From the NCBI GenBank assembly GCA_047601745.1, contig JASGIS010000001.1:5766001-5830000 (forward strand): a stretch of DNA of 64,000 bases. Direction: 5' to 3'. This DNA is from JAKPAM01 sp047601745 (GTDB taxonomy: Bacteria; Pseudomonadota; Gammaproteobacteria; Burkholderiales; Burkholderiaceae_E). The notes under the pieces are model-generated. The model was not told the origin of the DNA. It made no database searches and saw only the letters and a program-made list of their open reading frames with translations. A program made the translations under genes and the position numbers. Numbering within the stretch: the stretch's first letter is position 1; each line of letters begins with the position of its first letter. Below, one piece after another: positions 1 through 8,992 of this stretch.

Positions 1-461
1 ACCGGTTCATCTCCCCGGCCGAGTTCGACCGGCGCCGCTCGGCCGGCGAGTTCCTCGAATGGGCCGAGGTGCACGGCAACCTGTACGCGACCTCGCGCCG
101 CTGGATCGAGGAACGCACGCACGCGGGCGCCGACATCCTGCTCGAGATCGATTGCCAGGGCGCGGTACAGGTGCAGCGCCTGTTCCCGGACGCGGTCGGG
201 ATCTTCATCGCGCCGCCGTCGATCGAGGCCTTGCGCGAGCGGCTGATCGGCCGCGGCCAGGATGCGGCCGACGTCATCGAACGCCGGGTGGCGGCAGCGG
301 CCAGCGAACTGCAGCAGGCCGGCAAGTTTCAATATGTTATTATTAATCAAGACTTTGACGTCGCCTGCAAGCAGATCCTGGCGATCGTCGACGCGGCGGC
401 GCTGCGTTTCGCCCAGCAGCGCTCGCGGCACCCGCTGCTTTTCCGCCAACTCGGCGCCTGA
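1..461 (+). CDS. gmk: Guanylate kinase, 3' part (5' end outside window)
   Basis: Phosphorylates GMP to GDP with ATP in the cytoplasm. The reading frame is open from base 3 to the stop at 459-461. The visible part starts near the GMP-binding region (FLEWAEVHGNLYATS), continues through the DILLEIDCQGAVQV strand and the IFIAPPS segment, and ends with the lid/C-terminal helix including QYVIINQDFD. This is the usual gmk order, so about 50 to 60 N-terminal residues with the P-loop are missing to the left. rpoZ and spoT follow on the same strand, the usual proteobacterial gmk-rpoZ-spoT order. Bases 328-358 are oddly AT-rich with codons rare in the rest of the gene. Identification is secure. Confidence 0.95.
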   Translation, partial: RFISPAEFDRRRSAGEFLEWAEVHGNLYATSRRWIEERTHAGADILLEIDCQGAVQVQRLFPDAVGIFIAPPSIEALRERLIGRGQDAADVIERRVAAAASELQQAGKFQYVIINQDFDVACKQILAIVDAAALRFAQQRSRHPLLFRQLGA

Positions 462-530
462 GCGCGGCGCGCCGATTCGCCGGCGGCGGCGCTGCAGCCG
501 CTCCCTCCTCCAACCGATCAAGGATGTCCG

Positions 531-734
531 ATGGCCCGTATCACCGTTGAAGACTGCCTCAAACAGATCCCCAACCGCTTCGAGCTGACGCTGGCCGCCA
601 CATATCGCGCGCGGATGCTGGCCCAGGGCCACACGCCGAAGATCGACAGCAAGGACAAGCCGACCGTCACGGCGCTGCGCGAGATCGCCGCAACCAAGAT
701 CGGCACCGAGATGCTTCGACGCGTTCCCAGTTGA
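531..734 (+). CDS. rpoZ: RNA polymerase omega subunit
   Basis: Omega binds the beta-prime subunit and assists RNA polymerase assembly; in many proteobacteria it also forms part of a ppGpp site. The 67-residue protein starts MARITVEDC and carries the conserved NRFELTLAATYRARML core and the TALREIA segment, and its length is typical. It lies 69 bp after gmk and 53 bp before spoT. The grouping with a (p)ppGpp synthetase/hydrolase fits the known gene order. The start is the only ATG giving the conserved N terminus. Confidence 0.96.
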   Translation: MARITVEDCLKQIPNRFELTLAATYRARMLAQGHTPKIDSKDKPTVTALREIAATKIGTEMLRRVPS

Positions 735-787
735 TTTGTTAACGAGGTCGTTGCAGGATGTCAGGTACCACTCGATGATTTGACATC

Positions 788-3100
788 TTGCCCGACGACT
801 TCCATCCGACCGGCCATGCGCGCACGCACTCCCCTCAGGCGACCGGCGCGGCACGATCGACCAAGCCTTCGGCGGACGGAGGGTCCGATCACGGTACGAC
901 ACTCGTAGCGCCGGCCCCTGCGTCCGAAGCACCGATCGCGCCCGCGGGACACCGCGCGGCCTCGACGCCAGCCGTCCGCCAGGTCGCTTCGCTGGCCGAG
1001 TTGACGCGCCTGGCCGGCGCATACCTGCCCGAAGAAGACCTGCAGAAGATCCGCGAGGCGTACCGCGTCAGCGATGCGGCCCACCTCGGGCAGTTCCGCC
1101 AGAGCGGCGAACCCTACATCTCTCATCCGATCGCGGTCGCCGAGACCTGCGCGCGCTGGAAGCTCGACGCCGAGGCGCTGATGGCCGCGCTGCTGCACGA
1201 CGTCATCGAGGACACCGGCGTCAGCAAGCAGGAACTGGCCGAGCGTTTCGGCCTGCAGGTCGCCGAACTCGTCGACGGCCTGTCCAAGCTGGACAAGATC
1301 GAGTTCGCGAGCCGCGAGATCGCCAACGCCGAGAGCTTCCGCAAGATGCTGCTGGCGATGGCGCGCGACGTGCGGGTGATCCTGATCAAGCTCGCCGACC
1401 GGCTGCACAACATGCTGACGCTCGACTGCGTCGACCGCAAGAAGCAGGTGCGCGTCGCGATCGAGACGCTCGAGATCTACGCGCCGATCGCCGCCCGGCT
1501 CGGCCTGCGCACGCTGTACCTCGAGCTGGCCGACCTGTCGTTCCGCTATCGCTACCCGTTCCGCTACCGGACGCTCAAGCGCGCGGTGCGGGCGGCGCGC
1601 GGCAATCGCCGCGAGGTGCTGAGCCGCATCCTCGAAGCCGTGCAGAAGAACCTGCCGGAAGCCGGCGTCACGGCCGACGTGTTCGGCCGCGAGAAGTCGC
1701 TGTACGGCATCTACCGGAAGATGGCGGACAAGCATCTGTCGTTCTCTGAAGTTCTCGACGTCTACGGCTTTCGCGTGATCGTCAAGGACGTCCCGAGCTG
1801 CTACCTGGCGCTGGGCGCGCTGCACGGCACGTTCAAGCCGGTGCCCGGCCGCTTCAAGGACTACATCGCGATCCCGAAGTCCAACGGCTACCAGTCGCTG
1901 CACACGACGCTGCTCGGTCCGTTCGGCACGCCGATCGAATTCCAGATCCGCACGCGCGAGATGCAGCGCGTCGCCGAATCCGGCGTCGCCGCGCACTGGC
2001 TGTACAAGGCCGAGAAAGAGAGCTTCACCGACCTGCAGAAGCGCACGCACCAGTGGCTGCAGTCGCTGCTCGACATCCAGAGCCAGACCGGCGATTCGCT
2101 CGAGTTCATCGAGAACGTCAAGGTCGATCTGTTCCCGGACTCGGTCTACGTGTTCACGCCGAAGGGGCAGATCCGCGCGCTGCCGCGCGGCGCGACGATC
2201 ATCGACTTCGCGTACAGCGTGCACACCGACGTCGGCGACCAGACGGTCAGCGCCAACGTCAACCAGCAGCCGGCGCCGCTGCGGACCGAACTGCAGAACG
2301 GCGACGTCGTCGAGGTCATCACCGACCCGCACTCCAAGCCCAATCCCGGCTGGCTCAGCTTCGCCCGCACCGGCAAGGCGCGCGCCGAGATCCGCCACTT
2401 CCTGAAGACGATGAAGTATTCGGAGTCGGTGGAACTGGGCCGGCGGCTGCTCGAACAGGCGTTGTCGGCGCTGCGCATCGACGCCGCGCAGCTCGATCCG
2501 GCGCTGCTCGAAAAGGGCGCGCGCGACGCCGGCGCCAAGTCGGTCGAGGAGATCTACGCCGACATCGGGCTGGGCAAGCAGCTCGCGCCGGTGGTCGCGC
2601 GGACGATCGCGCTGCAAGGCTCGGCGAAGCAGGTCGCCGCGCTGATCGTGCCGCGTCCGGCGCCGATCTTCGTGCACGGCAACGAGGGATCGGCGGTCCA
2701 GTATCCGTCGTGCTGCAACCCGGTGCCGGGCGACCGGATCTTCGGCCATCTGCGCGGCGGACACGGCCTGGTCATCCATCGCGTCGAATGCAAGACCGCG
2801 TTGCGCAACAAGACGCGCGACAGCGAACGCTGGGTCGACGCGCAATGGGCCGACGAAGTCCAGGGGCTGTTCCGCAGCGAGCTCGACCTGCTGGTCAGCA
2901 ACGAGCGCGGCGCGCTGGCCAAGGTCGCGGCCGAACTGGCCACGCAGGACGCGAACATCATGAACATCACGATGGACGCCGACGCCAACGACAGCGCGAC
3001 GGTCCGGCTGATCGTCCAGGTCCGCAACCGCGTCCATCTGGCGCAGGTCATGCGCAACCTGCGCAAGCTGCACGAGATCAAGCGGATCATCCGGCGCTGA
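788..3100 (+). CDS. spoT: Bifunctional (p)ppGpp synthetase/hydrolase SpoT
   Basis: Makes and degrades the stringent-response alarmone (p)ppGpp. Domain order: a low-complexity N terminus (residues 1-60), an HD hydrolase domain with the intact LLHDVIEDT motif near residue 135, a synthetase domain with RFKD near 355 (the RxKD signature of bifunctional RSH enzymes) and NGYQSLHT, then TGS (about 450-515) and a C-terminal ACT domain. The start is uncertain. The frame has no ATG before the HD domain, so the TTG at 788 is used, although it has no clear Shine-Dalgarno. Upstream and in the same frame an ATG at 758 reads MSGTTR and then meets TGA at 776. Function is secure; the N terminus is not. Confidence 0.93.
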   Translation: MPDDFHPTGHARTHSPQATGAARSTKPSADGGSDHGTTLVAPAPASEAPIAPAGHRAASTPAVRQVASLAELTRLAGAYLPEEDLQKIREAYRVSDAAHLGQFRQSGEPYISHPIAVAETCARWKLDAEALMAALLHDVIEDTGVSKQELAERFGLQVAELVDGLSKLDKIEFASREIANAESFRKMLLAMARDVRVILIKLADRLHNMLTLDCVDRKKQVRVAIETLEIYAPIAARLGLRTLYLELADLSFRYRYPFRYRTLKRAVRAARGNRREVLSRILEAVQKNLPEAGVTADVFGREKSLYGIYRKMADKHLSFSEVLDVYGFRVIVKDVPSCYLALGALHGTFKPVPGRFKDYIAIPKSNGYQSLHTTLLGPFGTPIEFQIRTREMQRVAESGVAAHWLYKAEKESFTDLQKRTHQWLQSLLDIQSQTGDSLEFIENVKVDLFPDSVYVFTPKGQIRALPRGATIIDFAYSVHTDVGDQTVSANVNQQPAPLRTELQNGDVVEVITDPHSKPNPGWLSFARTGKARAEIRHFLKTMKYSESVELGRRLLEQALSALRIDAAQLDPALLEKGARDAGAKSVEEIYADIGLGKQLAPVVARTIALQGSAKQVAALIVPRPAPIFVHGNEGSAVQYPSCCNPVPGDRIFGHLRGGHGLVIHRVECKTALRNKTRDSERWVDAQWADEVQGLFRSELDLLVSNERGALAKVAAELATQDANIMNITMDADANDSATVRLIVQVRNRVHLAQVMRNLRKLHEIKRIIRR

Positions 3101-3110
3101 GCGCCGCCGT

Positions 3111-3689
3111 TCAGGAGGATGCGGGCGGCGGCAGCTCGATCGGTTTGTACTCGACGGTCAGGATCTCGATCTCGTCGACGCCGGCGGGCGTTCGCAGCGT
3201 GACGACCTCGCCTTCACGGGCCTTGGTCAGCGCGCGTGCCATCGGCGATACCCAACTGATCAGCCCGTGCAGCGAATCGGCCTCGTCGATGCCGACGATC
3301 GATACCGTGTGCTCGTCCTGACCGTTGCGCAGGTAGGTGACCGTCGCGCCGAAGAACACCTGATCCGTCCATTCGCGCTGGGCGACGTCGACGACCTCGG
3401 CCGTATCCAGACGCTTGGTCAGGAAACGGATCCGCCGATCGATCTCGCGCAGGCGCTTCTTGCCGTACAGGTAGTCGCCGTTCTCGGATCGATCGCCGTT
3501 GGACGCCGCCCACGAGACCAGTTGAACGATCTCGGGCCGCGCCACGTTCAGCAGGTGCAGAAGTTCGTCCTTGAGCCGCTGATGGCCGGCCGGCGTCATG
3601 TAGTTCTTGCCGCCCGGCGCCACCGGCGCCTGTTCGGGCAGCTCGTCGTCGTCGTCGCCGTCGTCTTCGCGGACGAATGCCTTGTTCAC
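3111..3689 (-). CDS. greB: Transcription elongation factor GreB
   Basis: Stimulates transcript cleavage by backtracked RNA polymerase. The 192-residue protein has a short acidic leader (DDGDDDDE, about residues 9-16), then the Gre coiled coil beginning at NYMTPAGHQRLKDELLHLL and the acidic tip (NGDRSENGDY), followed by the FKBP-like C-terminal domain with DEADSLHGLISWVSPMARAL. The pattern RSENGDYLYGKKRLREIDRR is typical of GreB rather than GreA. The acidic leader is an extension relative to E. coli GreB. The gene converges on spoT with only 10 bp between stop codons. Confidence 0.93.
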   Translation of the reverse strand: MNKAFVREDDGDDDDELPEQAPVAPGGKNYMTPAGHQRLKDELLHLLNVARPEIVQLVSWAASNGDRSENGDYLYGKKRLREIDRRIRFLTKRLDTAEVVDVAQREWTDQVFFGATVTYLRNGQDEHTVSIVGIDEADSLHGLISWVSPMARALTKAREGEVVTLRTPAGVDEIEILTVEYKPIELPPPASS

Positions 3690-3747
3690 GTCGCTCTCCT
3701 CGCGCGCGGAAACCGCGGGGCCTGGGCCGCCCGCGCGTCCGTACGCG

Positions 3748-5088
3748 TCACGCGCCGGCCACCGCCATCTGTTCGATCAGGATCGAGCCGGTGTTCTTCG
3801 TCCCGCGCTGGATCACGTCGCTGCCGACGGCGACGATCTGACGGAACATGTCGCGCAGGTTGCCGGCGATCGTGATCTCTTCGACCGGATACTGGATCCG
3901 TCCCTTCTCGATCCAGAAGCCGCTGGCGCCCCGCGAATAGTCGCCGGTCACGTAGTTGACGCCCTGCCCCATCAGATCGGTCACGAGCAGGCCGTAGTCC
4001 ATCCGCCTGAGCATCGCGTCGAGATCGTCGAGCTGGCGCGTCAGGCGGCTCGTCAGGAACAGGTTGTGCGATCCGCCGGCGTTGCCGGTCGTCTTCATGC
4101 CGAGCTTGCGCGCCGAATACGTCGACAGGAAATAGCCTTGCAGCACGCCGCCGCGGACCAGCCGGCGGCGGTGCGTCGCGACGCCCTCGCTGTCGAACGC
4201 CGAACTGCCGCTCTCGGCGGGGATCTCCGGATCCTCGACGATGTCCACGTGCGGGGCCAGGACCTGCGTCCCCAGCGAATCGACGAGGAACGTGCTCTTG
4301 CGATAAAGCGCCGAACCGCTGGTCGCCTGGACCAGATGGCCGAGCAGCCCGCAGGCCAGCGGCGCTTCGAACAGCACCGGCACCTTGCGGGTCGACAGCG
4401 AGCGCGCGTCGAGCCGCGACAGCGCGCGCTGCGCCGCATAGCGCCCGACCATCTCGGGATCGGCGAGCCGCTCGGGCGAGCAGTTCGACGAATACCAGTC
4501 GTCGCGCTGCATGCGATTGCCGCTGCCGGCGATCGGCGCGCAGCCGATCGAGTGCCGGCTGTACGGGTAGCCGCCCTTGAAGCCGAGCGAGTTGGCGGTC
4601 ATGAAATGGCCGTCGCCGACGTTGACCGACGCGCCTTCGGAGTTCGTGATCAGCGGACTGACGGCGAAGGCGGCCGCCTCCATCCGCGTCGCGATGCGGA
4701 CCGCCTCTTCGGCGCTGATCGGCCACGGGTGATACAGGTCCAGGTCGGGGAACTCGGTCGCCAGCGTGTCCGGATCGGGCAGGCCGGCGCACTCGTCCTC
4801 GCCGGTGTGGCGGGCGATGTCATAAGCGGCGGTGACCGTCTGCTCGAGCGCCTGCTGGGACAGGTCGCTGGTACTCGCATAACCGCGCCGCTTGCCCAGG
4901 TAGACGGTTACCCCCAGGCCCTTGTCGCGGGTCTGCTCGATCGTCTCGACCTTACCCTTGCGGACATTGACCGACAATCCGCTGTTCTCGGACAGATCGA
5001 CCGCGCAGTCGCTGGCGCCCTTGCGGCGCGCGATCGCGAGCACCTCGTCGGTGATCTGGGACAACGTCTCTGGATTGAAATCGAACAT
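3748..5088 (-). CDS. pmbA: TldE/PmbA family protein
   Basis: PmbA (TldE) partners with TldD in a protease that processes modified peptides such as microcin B17 and degrades CcdA. The 446-residue protein spans the U62 family: the N-terminal domain from DEVLAIARRKGASDCAVDLSENSGLSV, a central DDWYSSNCSPERLADPE segment, and the C-terminal VEEITIAGNLRDMFRQIVAVGSD motif. No HExxH is present, as expected of PmbA; the metal site belongs to TldD, which is not in this window. The start ATG is the first of the frame and faces yjgA across about 96 bp, the common divergent pmbA/yjgA arrangement. Confidence 0.93.
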   Translation of the reverse strand: MFDFNPETLSQITDEVLAIARRKGASDCAVDLSENSGLSVNVRKGKVETIEQTRDKGLGVTVYLGKRRGYASTSDLSQQALEQTVTAAYDIARHTGEDECAGLPDPDTLATEFPDLDLYHPWPISAEEAVRIATRMEAAAFAVSPLITNSEGASVNVGDGHFMTANSLGFKGGYPYSRHSIGCAPIAGSGNRMQRDDWYSSNCSPERLADPEMVGRYAAQRALSRLDARSLSTRKVPVLFEAPLACGLLGHLVQATSGSALYRKSTFLVDSLGTQVLAPHVDIVEDPEIPAESGSSAFDSEGVATHRRRLVRGGVLQGYFLSTYSARKLGMKTTGNAGGSHNLFLTSRLTRQLDDLDAMLRRMDYGLLVTDLMGQGVNYVTGDYSRGASGFWIEKGRIQYPVEEITIAGNLRDMFRQIVAVGSDVIQRGTKNTGSILIEQMAVAGA

Positions 5089-5184
5089 GCGTCAGGCAAC
5101 CTTTTCGCAGCGTGCGCGGATGTGGTCGGACAAAGGAAGGCTATGATACAGACAAGCTAGTCACCCCCTGCAAGGACGATACAC

Positions 5185-5817
5185 ATTCCCCCCCGACACG
5201 CCCCCTCGCGCCGGCCCGGCGTCGGCGACGGCGATCCCGCGTCGCGCACGGCCGACGGCGGCGGCGATCCCGGTCTCGCGCCCGAGCGCCCGAGCAAGTC
5301 GCAGCGCAAGCGCGACATGCATTCGCTGCAGTCGCTCGGCGAGGACCTGGTCGCGTTGCCGCCCCATCGCCTGGCGTCGGTGCCGCTCGATGAACGATTG
5401 CGCGAAGCGGTCGAGATGGCGCAGCGGACCAAGAGCCGCGAGGGCCGCCGCCGCCAGTTGCAGTTCGTCGGCAAGCTGATGCGCGGCGTCGATCCGCAGC
5501 CGATCCGGCACGCGCTCGACCTGTTGAGCGGCGATTCGCGCGCGGCCACGGCGTTGATGCACCAGGCCGAGCACTGGCGAACGCGCCTGCTCGAAGAACC
5601 CGAGGCGATCGCCGAATGGCTGCGCGACCATCCGCAGACCGAGCGCGACGCGCTGACCGGCCTGATCGACGCCGCCCGGACCGAGATGGCCAAGGGCCAG
5701 GCCGGGCGACGCTACCGCGAACTGTTCCGGCTGCTGCGCGACACGCTGTCGCCGCTGCCGGGCGCGACGGACCTTCCACCCCGGACAGGTCCGGACCTTC
5801 CGTCCCCGACATCATGA
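5185..5817 (+). CDS. darP: Ribosome-associated protein YjgA/DarP (DUF615), possible ATT start
   Basis: DarP/YjgA associates with the large ribosomal subunit and helps its late assembly. The family core SKSQRKRDMHSLQSLGEDLVAL is followed by REGRRRQLQFVGKLMR and the C-terminal RYRELFRLLRD helix. Start choice is the issue. The first ATG (5317) falls inside the conserved SKSQRKRD-M block and would remove it. Upstream the frame is open back to TAG at 5158 with no ATG, GTG or TTG. An ATT at 5185 sits 8 nt after AAGGA (5172-5176) and is the best-placed initiation codon; ATT starts are known for infC and pcnB in E. coli. An alternative is translation from 5317 only. The stop overlaps the mog ATG (ATGA). 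Confidence 0.82.
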   Translation: MPPRHAPSRRPGVGDGDPASRTADGGGDPGLAPERPSKSQRKRDMHSLQSLGEDLVALPPHRLASVPLDERLREAVEMAQRTKSREGRRRQLQFVGKLMRGVDPQPIRHALDLLSGDSRAATALMHQAEHWRTRLLEEPEAIAEWLRDHPQTERDALTGLIDAARTEMAKGQAGRRYRELFRLLRDTLSPLPGATDLPPRTGPDLPSPTS

Positions 5818-6446
5818 CGAACGCGAACCTTCCCGCGGGCGCCGACGCCGACGACCCGCTACACGCCCCGCTGCGGATCGGGCTGCTGTCGATCAGCGAC
5901 CGCGCGTCCCGCGGCGACTACCAGGACCAGGGGCTGCCGGCACTGACCGAATGGCTCGGCCAGGCGCTGGCCAGCGGCTGGACCGCAATCGAAAGACTGA
6001 TCCCGGACGAGCAGCCGCTGATCGAACGAACGCTGATCGAGCTGGTCGACCAGGAAGGCTGCCACCTGGTGCTGACGACCGGCGGCACCGGCCCCGCGCG
6101 CCGCGACGTGACGCCCGAGGCCACGCTCGCGGTCGCCGACAAGACGATGCCCGGGTTCGGCGAACAGATGCGCCAGATCAGCCTGCGCTTCGTGCCGACG
6201 GCGATCCTGTCGCGGCAGGTCGCGGTGATCCGCGGCAACGCGCTGATCATCAACCTGCCCGGCCAGCCCAAGGCGATCCGCGAAACGCTCGAAGGCCTGA
6301 AGGACGACCAGCGGCAGACGCTGGTCCCGGGCATCTTCGCGGCCGTCCCGTACTGCCTGGATCTGATCGGCGCGCCGTACGTGCGGACGCACGACGCGGT
6401 GTGCAAGGCCTTCCGGCCGAAGTCGGCCGTGCGGCCGCCGGCGTGA
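5814..6446 (+). CDS. mog: Molybdopterin adenylyltransferase Mog
   Basis: Activates molybdopterin by adenylylation before molybdenum insertion in molybdenum cofactor synthesis. The 210-residue MoaB/Mog-fold protein shows RIGLLSISDRAS at the first strand, the nucleotide-binding LTTGGTGPARRDVTPEAT, the PGFGEQMRQISL segment and the late INLPGQPKAIRETL motif. The start ATG at 5814 overlaps the yjgA stop by 4 nt, so the two are translationally coupled. The next gene, relA, converges on it. Confidence 0.93.
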   Translation: MTNANLPAGADADDPLHAPLRIGLLSISDRASRGDYQDQGLPALTEWLGQALASGWTAIERLIPDEQPLIERTLIELVDQEGCHLVLTTGGTGPARRDVTPEATLAVADKTMPGFGEQMRQISLRFVPTAILSRQVAVIRGNALIINLPGQPKAIRETLEGLKDDQRQTLVPGIFAAVPYCLDLIGAPYVRTHDAVCKAFRPKSAVRPPA

Positions 6447-6564
6447 CCACCGGGGTGATACGGCTAGCGGCATGTTGCGACCGTCGGTATGAGGCGACCA
6501 CCGGCCGCGCGAACTCCGGCACGCCCGCCGCGGCTCGAACGTTCGCCGCGGGCGCCCGGTGCGA

Positions 6565-8871
6565 TCAGATCCCCCGTCGGCGGGCGTCGTAGACGCCCGG
6601 CACCTCGGCCACCGAACCGAGCGCTTTTTGCAGTGCGCCGGCATCGGACACCTCGACGGTGAACTGCATGCGCGCGAGCTGTCCGCGCGTCAGCGTGTTG
6701 ACGGCGACGACGTTGAGCCGGTCGCGCGCGAACACCTCCGAGATGTCGCGCAGCAGGCCTTCGCGATCGACGGCCTGCACCTGCACTTCGACCGGATAGC
6801 GGCGCTGGCGATCGTTGCCGCGGGGCGTGCCCCAGTCGGTCTCGATGACGCGCTCGGGGCTGGTCGCGCGCATCCGCTCGAAGGTCTTGCAGCCGATCCG
6901 ATGCACGGACACGCCCCGCCCGCGCGTGACGAAGCCGATGATCGGATCGGGCGGCACCGGACGGCAGCAGCGGGCCAACTGGGTCATCAGCAGATCGACA
7001 CCGACGACCAGCACGCCGCCGTCGCGGGCGCTCGCGCCGCTCGGCGTCGTCGGCCGGGTCACGACGATCTGGTCCTGGACCGGCGGCGGCGGCACCGAAC
7101 CGCGAACCGCGTCCTCGATCATCCGCAGCCCGATCTCCTCGCGGCCGACCGCCGCGAACAGCGCCTCGGGACTGCCGAGGCCGAGGCGGCCGGCCAGTTC
7201 GGGCATCGCCAGGCCGGTCTTGCCCTCGCGCTGCATGATCTTCTCGATCCGCTCGCGGCCCATCGCCATGTCGTGCTCGAGCTCGCGCGCGTTGAACCAC
7301 TGCCGCAGCTTGGTGCGCGCCCGCGAGCTGCGCACGTAGCCGAGTTCCGGGTTCAGCCAGTCGCGCGACGGCCCCTCGTTGCCGCTGCCCTTGCGCACGC
7401 TCAGGATCTCGACGGTCTGCCCGTTGTGCAGCGGGGTGTTCAGCGACACCAGTTGGCCGTCGACCCGCGCGCCCCGGCACCGGTGCCCGAGGTCGGTGTG
7501 CACGTGGTACGCGAAATCGATCGGCGTCGAGCCCTCGGGCAGTTCGACGACCTTGCCCTGCGGCGTCAGCACGTAGATCAATTCGCCGCCGGACTTGATC
7601 CGCCGGGCGCTGCCGCCGCCGAGCGCGACGCCGACGTCGCGCTGCCAGGCCAGCAGTTGCCGCAGCCACGCCAGCCGCTCGCTTTCGCCGGCATGCAGGC
7701 CCTTGGCGCCCGACACGCCGGTCGATTTTTCCTTGTAGACCCAGTGCGAGGCCACGCCGTACTCGGCGTGGTGATGCATGTCGCGCGTGCGGATCTGGAC
7801 CTCGAGCGGCCGCCCGTTCTCGGTCGACACGACCGTGTGCAGCGACTGGTAGCCGTTGGCCTTGGGCCGCGAGATGTAGTCGTCGTATTCGCCGGGCACC
7901 GGCGGCCACATCTGATGGATCAGGCTCAGCGCCTCGTAGCAGCGCTGCACGTCGGAGACGATCACGCGCAGGCCGTGCAGGTCGCGAATGCCGTCGAGCG
8001 GCAGCCCCTTGGCCCGCATCTTCGAGTGGATGCTGTAGATGTGCTTCGGACGGCCGCTGACCTCGGCCTCGATCCCCGCCTCGCTCAGCACCCGGCGCAC
8101 GCGCTCGATCGCCTCGGCGACCAGTTGCTCGCGCTCGCGGCGCTTGTCGTCGAGCTGCCGGGCGATCAGCCGGTACGTCTGCGGTTCGAGGAAGCGGAAC
8201 GACAGGTCCTCGATCTCCCACTTGAGCTGCCACAGGCCCAGTCGATTGGCCAGCGGCGCCAGCACTTCGAGCGATTCGGCGCTGAGCGCCGGATCGGGCG
8301 TGCGCTTGGCGGCCGCGAAATAGCGCAGGGTCTGGAGCCGGGAAGCCAGGCGGATCAGCACGACGCGGATGTCCGACGACATCGCCAGCATCATCCGGCG
8401 CAGGACTTCGAGCTGGGTCCCGTCGGTACCGTTGTCGACGCGCCGATGGATCTCCCGCAGACGCTCGACCTGACGCGTCAGGTCGACCAGATCGCGCACC
8501 TCGCGGCCGAACAACCGCTCGATCTCGTCGAGCCCGAAGCGCCCGCCGGTCGAGACCAGCGCACCGGCGATGCGTGCCGAAGGATCCGCATGCAGTTCGG
8601 TCAGGATGCCGACGACGCCGCGCGAGTGATCGGCCAGGATTTCGCCGTTCGGGCCTGCCATGTCGCCCAGGCGCGAACGGATCTTCTCGAGCACCGCATC
8701 GGTATCGACGCGCGCCTCGCTCGAAGTCGATTCGTCTGCCGACGGCGGCACGCCGAGCACCGTGTCAGGGACGGAAACGGCAGCAGGCGACGGGTCGTTG
8801 GCGGCAGGCATGCCCGCGCCGGACGTCCTCGCCGCCGCCTCCGGCGTGAGGGGGAGTTCGGCGGACTTCAT
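6565..8871 (-). CDS. relA: (p)ppGpp synthetase RelA (hydrolase-dead RSH)
   Basis: Ribosome-associated synthetase making (p)ppGpp during amino-acid starvation. In the N-terminal pseudo-hydrolase domain the HD motif is gone (region GALVSTGGRFGLDEIERLFG). The synthetase carries EYDDYI near residue 328, the ExDD signature of synthetase-only RelA, followed by NGYQSLHTVVS. TGS (PEGSTPIDFAYHVHTDLGH) and C-terminal ACT regions follow. Start ATG at 8871 (MKSAELPLTP) is chosen because a perfect TATAAT lies just upstream; extending to 9030 would put that promoter inside the gene. Length 768 residues, close to that of spoT, which lies about 3.5 kb away on the other strand. Confidence 0.93.
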   Translation of the reverse strand: MKSAELPLTPEAAARTSGAGMPAANDPSPAAVSVPDTVLGVPPSADESTSSEARVDTDAVLEKIRSRLGDMAGPNGEILADHSRGVVGILTELHADPSARIAGALVSTGGRFGLDEIERLFGREVRDLVDLTRQVERLREIHRRVDNGTDGTQLEVLRRMMLAMSSDIRVVLIRLASRLQTLRYFAAAKRTPDPALSAESLEVLAPLANRLGLWQLKWEIEDLSFRFLEPQTYRLIARQLDDKRREREQLVAEAIERVRRVLSEAGIEAEVSGRPKHIYSIHSKMRAKGLPLDGIRDLHGLRVIVSDVQRCYEALSLIHQMWPPVPGEYDDYISRPKANGYQSLHTVVSTENGRPLEVQIRTRDMHHHAEYGVASHWVYKEKSTGVSGAKGLHAGESERLAWLRQLLAWQRDVGVALGGGSARRIKSGGELIYVLTPQGKVVELPEGSTPIDFAYHVHTDLGHRCRGARVDGQLVSLNTPLHNGQTVEILSVRKGSGNEGPSRDWLNPELGYVRSSRARTKLRQWFNARELEHDMAMGRERIEKIMQREGKTGLAMPELAGRLGLGSPEALFAAVGREEIGLRMIEDAVRGSVPPPPVQDQIVVTRPTTPSGASARDGGVLVVGVDLLMTQLARCCRPVPPDPIIGFVTRGRGVSVHRIGCKTFERMRATSPERVIETDWGTPRGNDRQRRYPVEVQVQAVDREGLLRDISEVFARDRLNVVAVNTLTRGQLARMQFTVEVSDAGALQKALGSVAEVPGVYDARRRGI

Positions 8872-8889
8872 GGTTGAACCTTGCGTGGC

Positions 8890-8895
8890 ATTATA
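8890..8895 (-). promoter_or_regulatory. Likely relA -10 box (TATAAT)
   Basis: On the minus strand the sequence reads TATAAT, a perfect -10 hexamer, about 19 bases upstream of the chosen relA ATG, giving a very short leader containing AAGG. The -35 region is GC-rich and not recognisable. The site argues for the downstream relA start. Confidence 0.5.
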
Positions 8896-8992
8896 GGCGC
8901 CGCCCCCGCCGCGCGCCGGGATGGCCATGCCGGCCCCGTGGCGGCACGCCCGCCCTTTTTCCGCCCTTCGGCGATCGTCCCGCACGTTGTCG

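Noticed and set aside
5143..5160. yjgA start at ATG 5143 or a leader peptide MIQTS
   Set aside because: It hits TAG after five codons, and the TATGAT it sits in reads better as a -10 promoter element.
6559..8877. A 772-codon plus-strand frame opposite relA
   Set aside because: Composition and lack of any motif mark it as the antisense shadow of relA; a similar one lies opposite spoT (761-3073).
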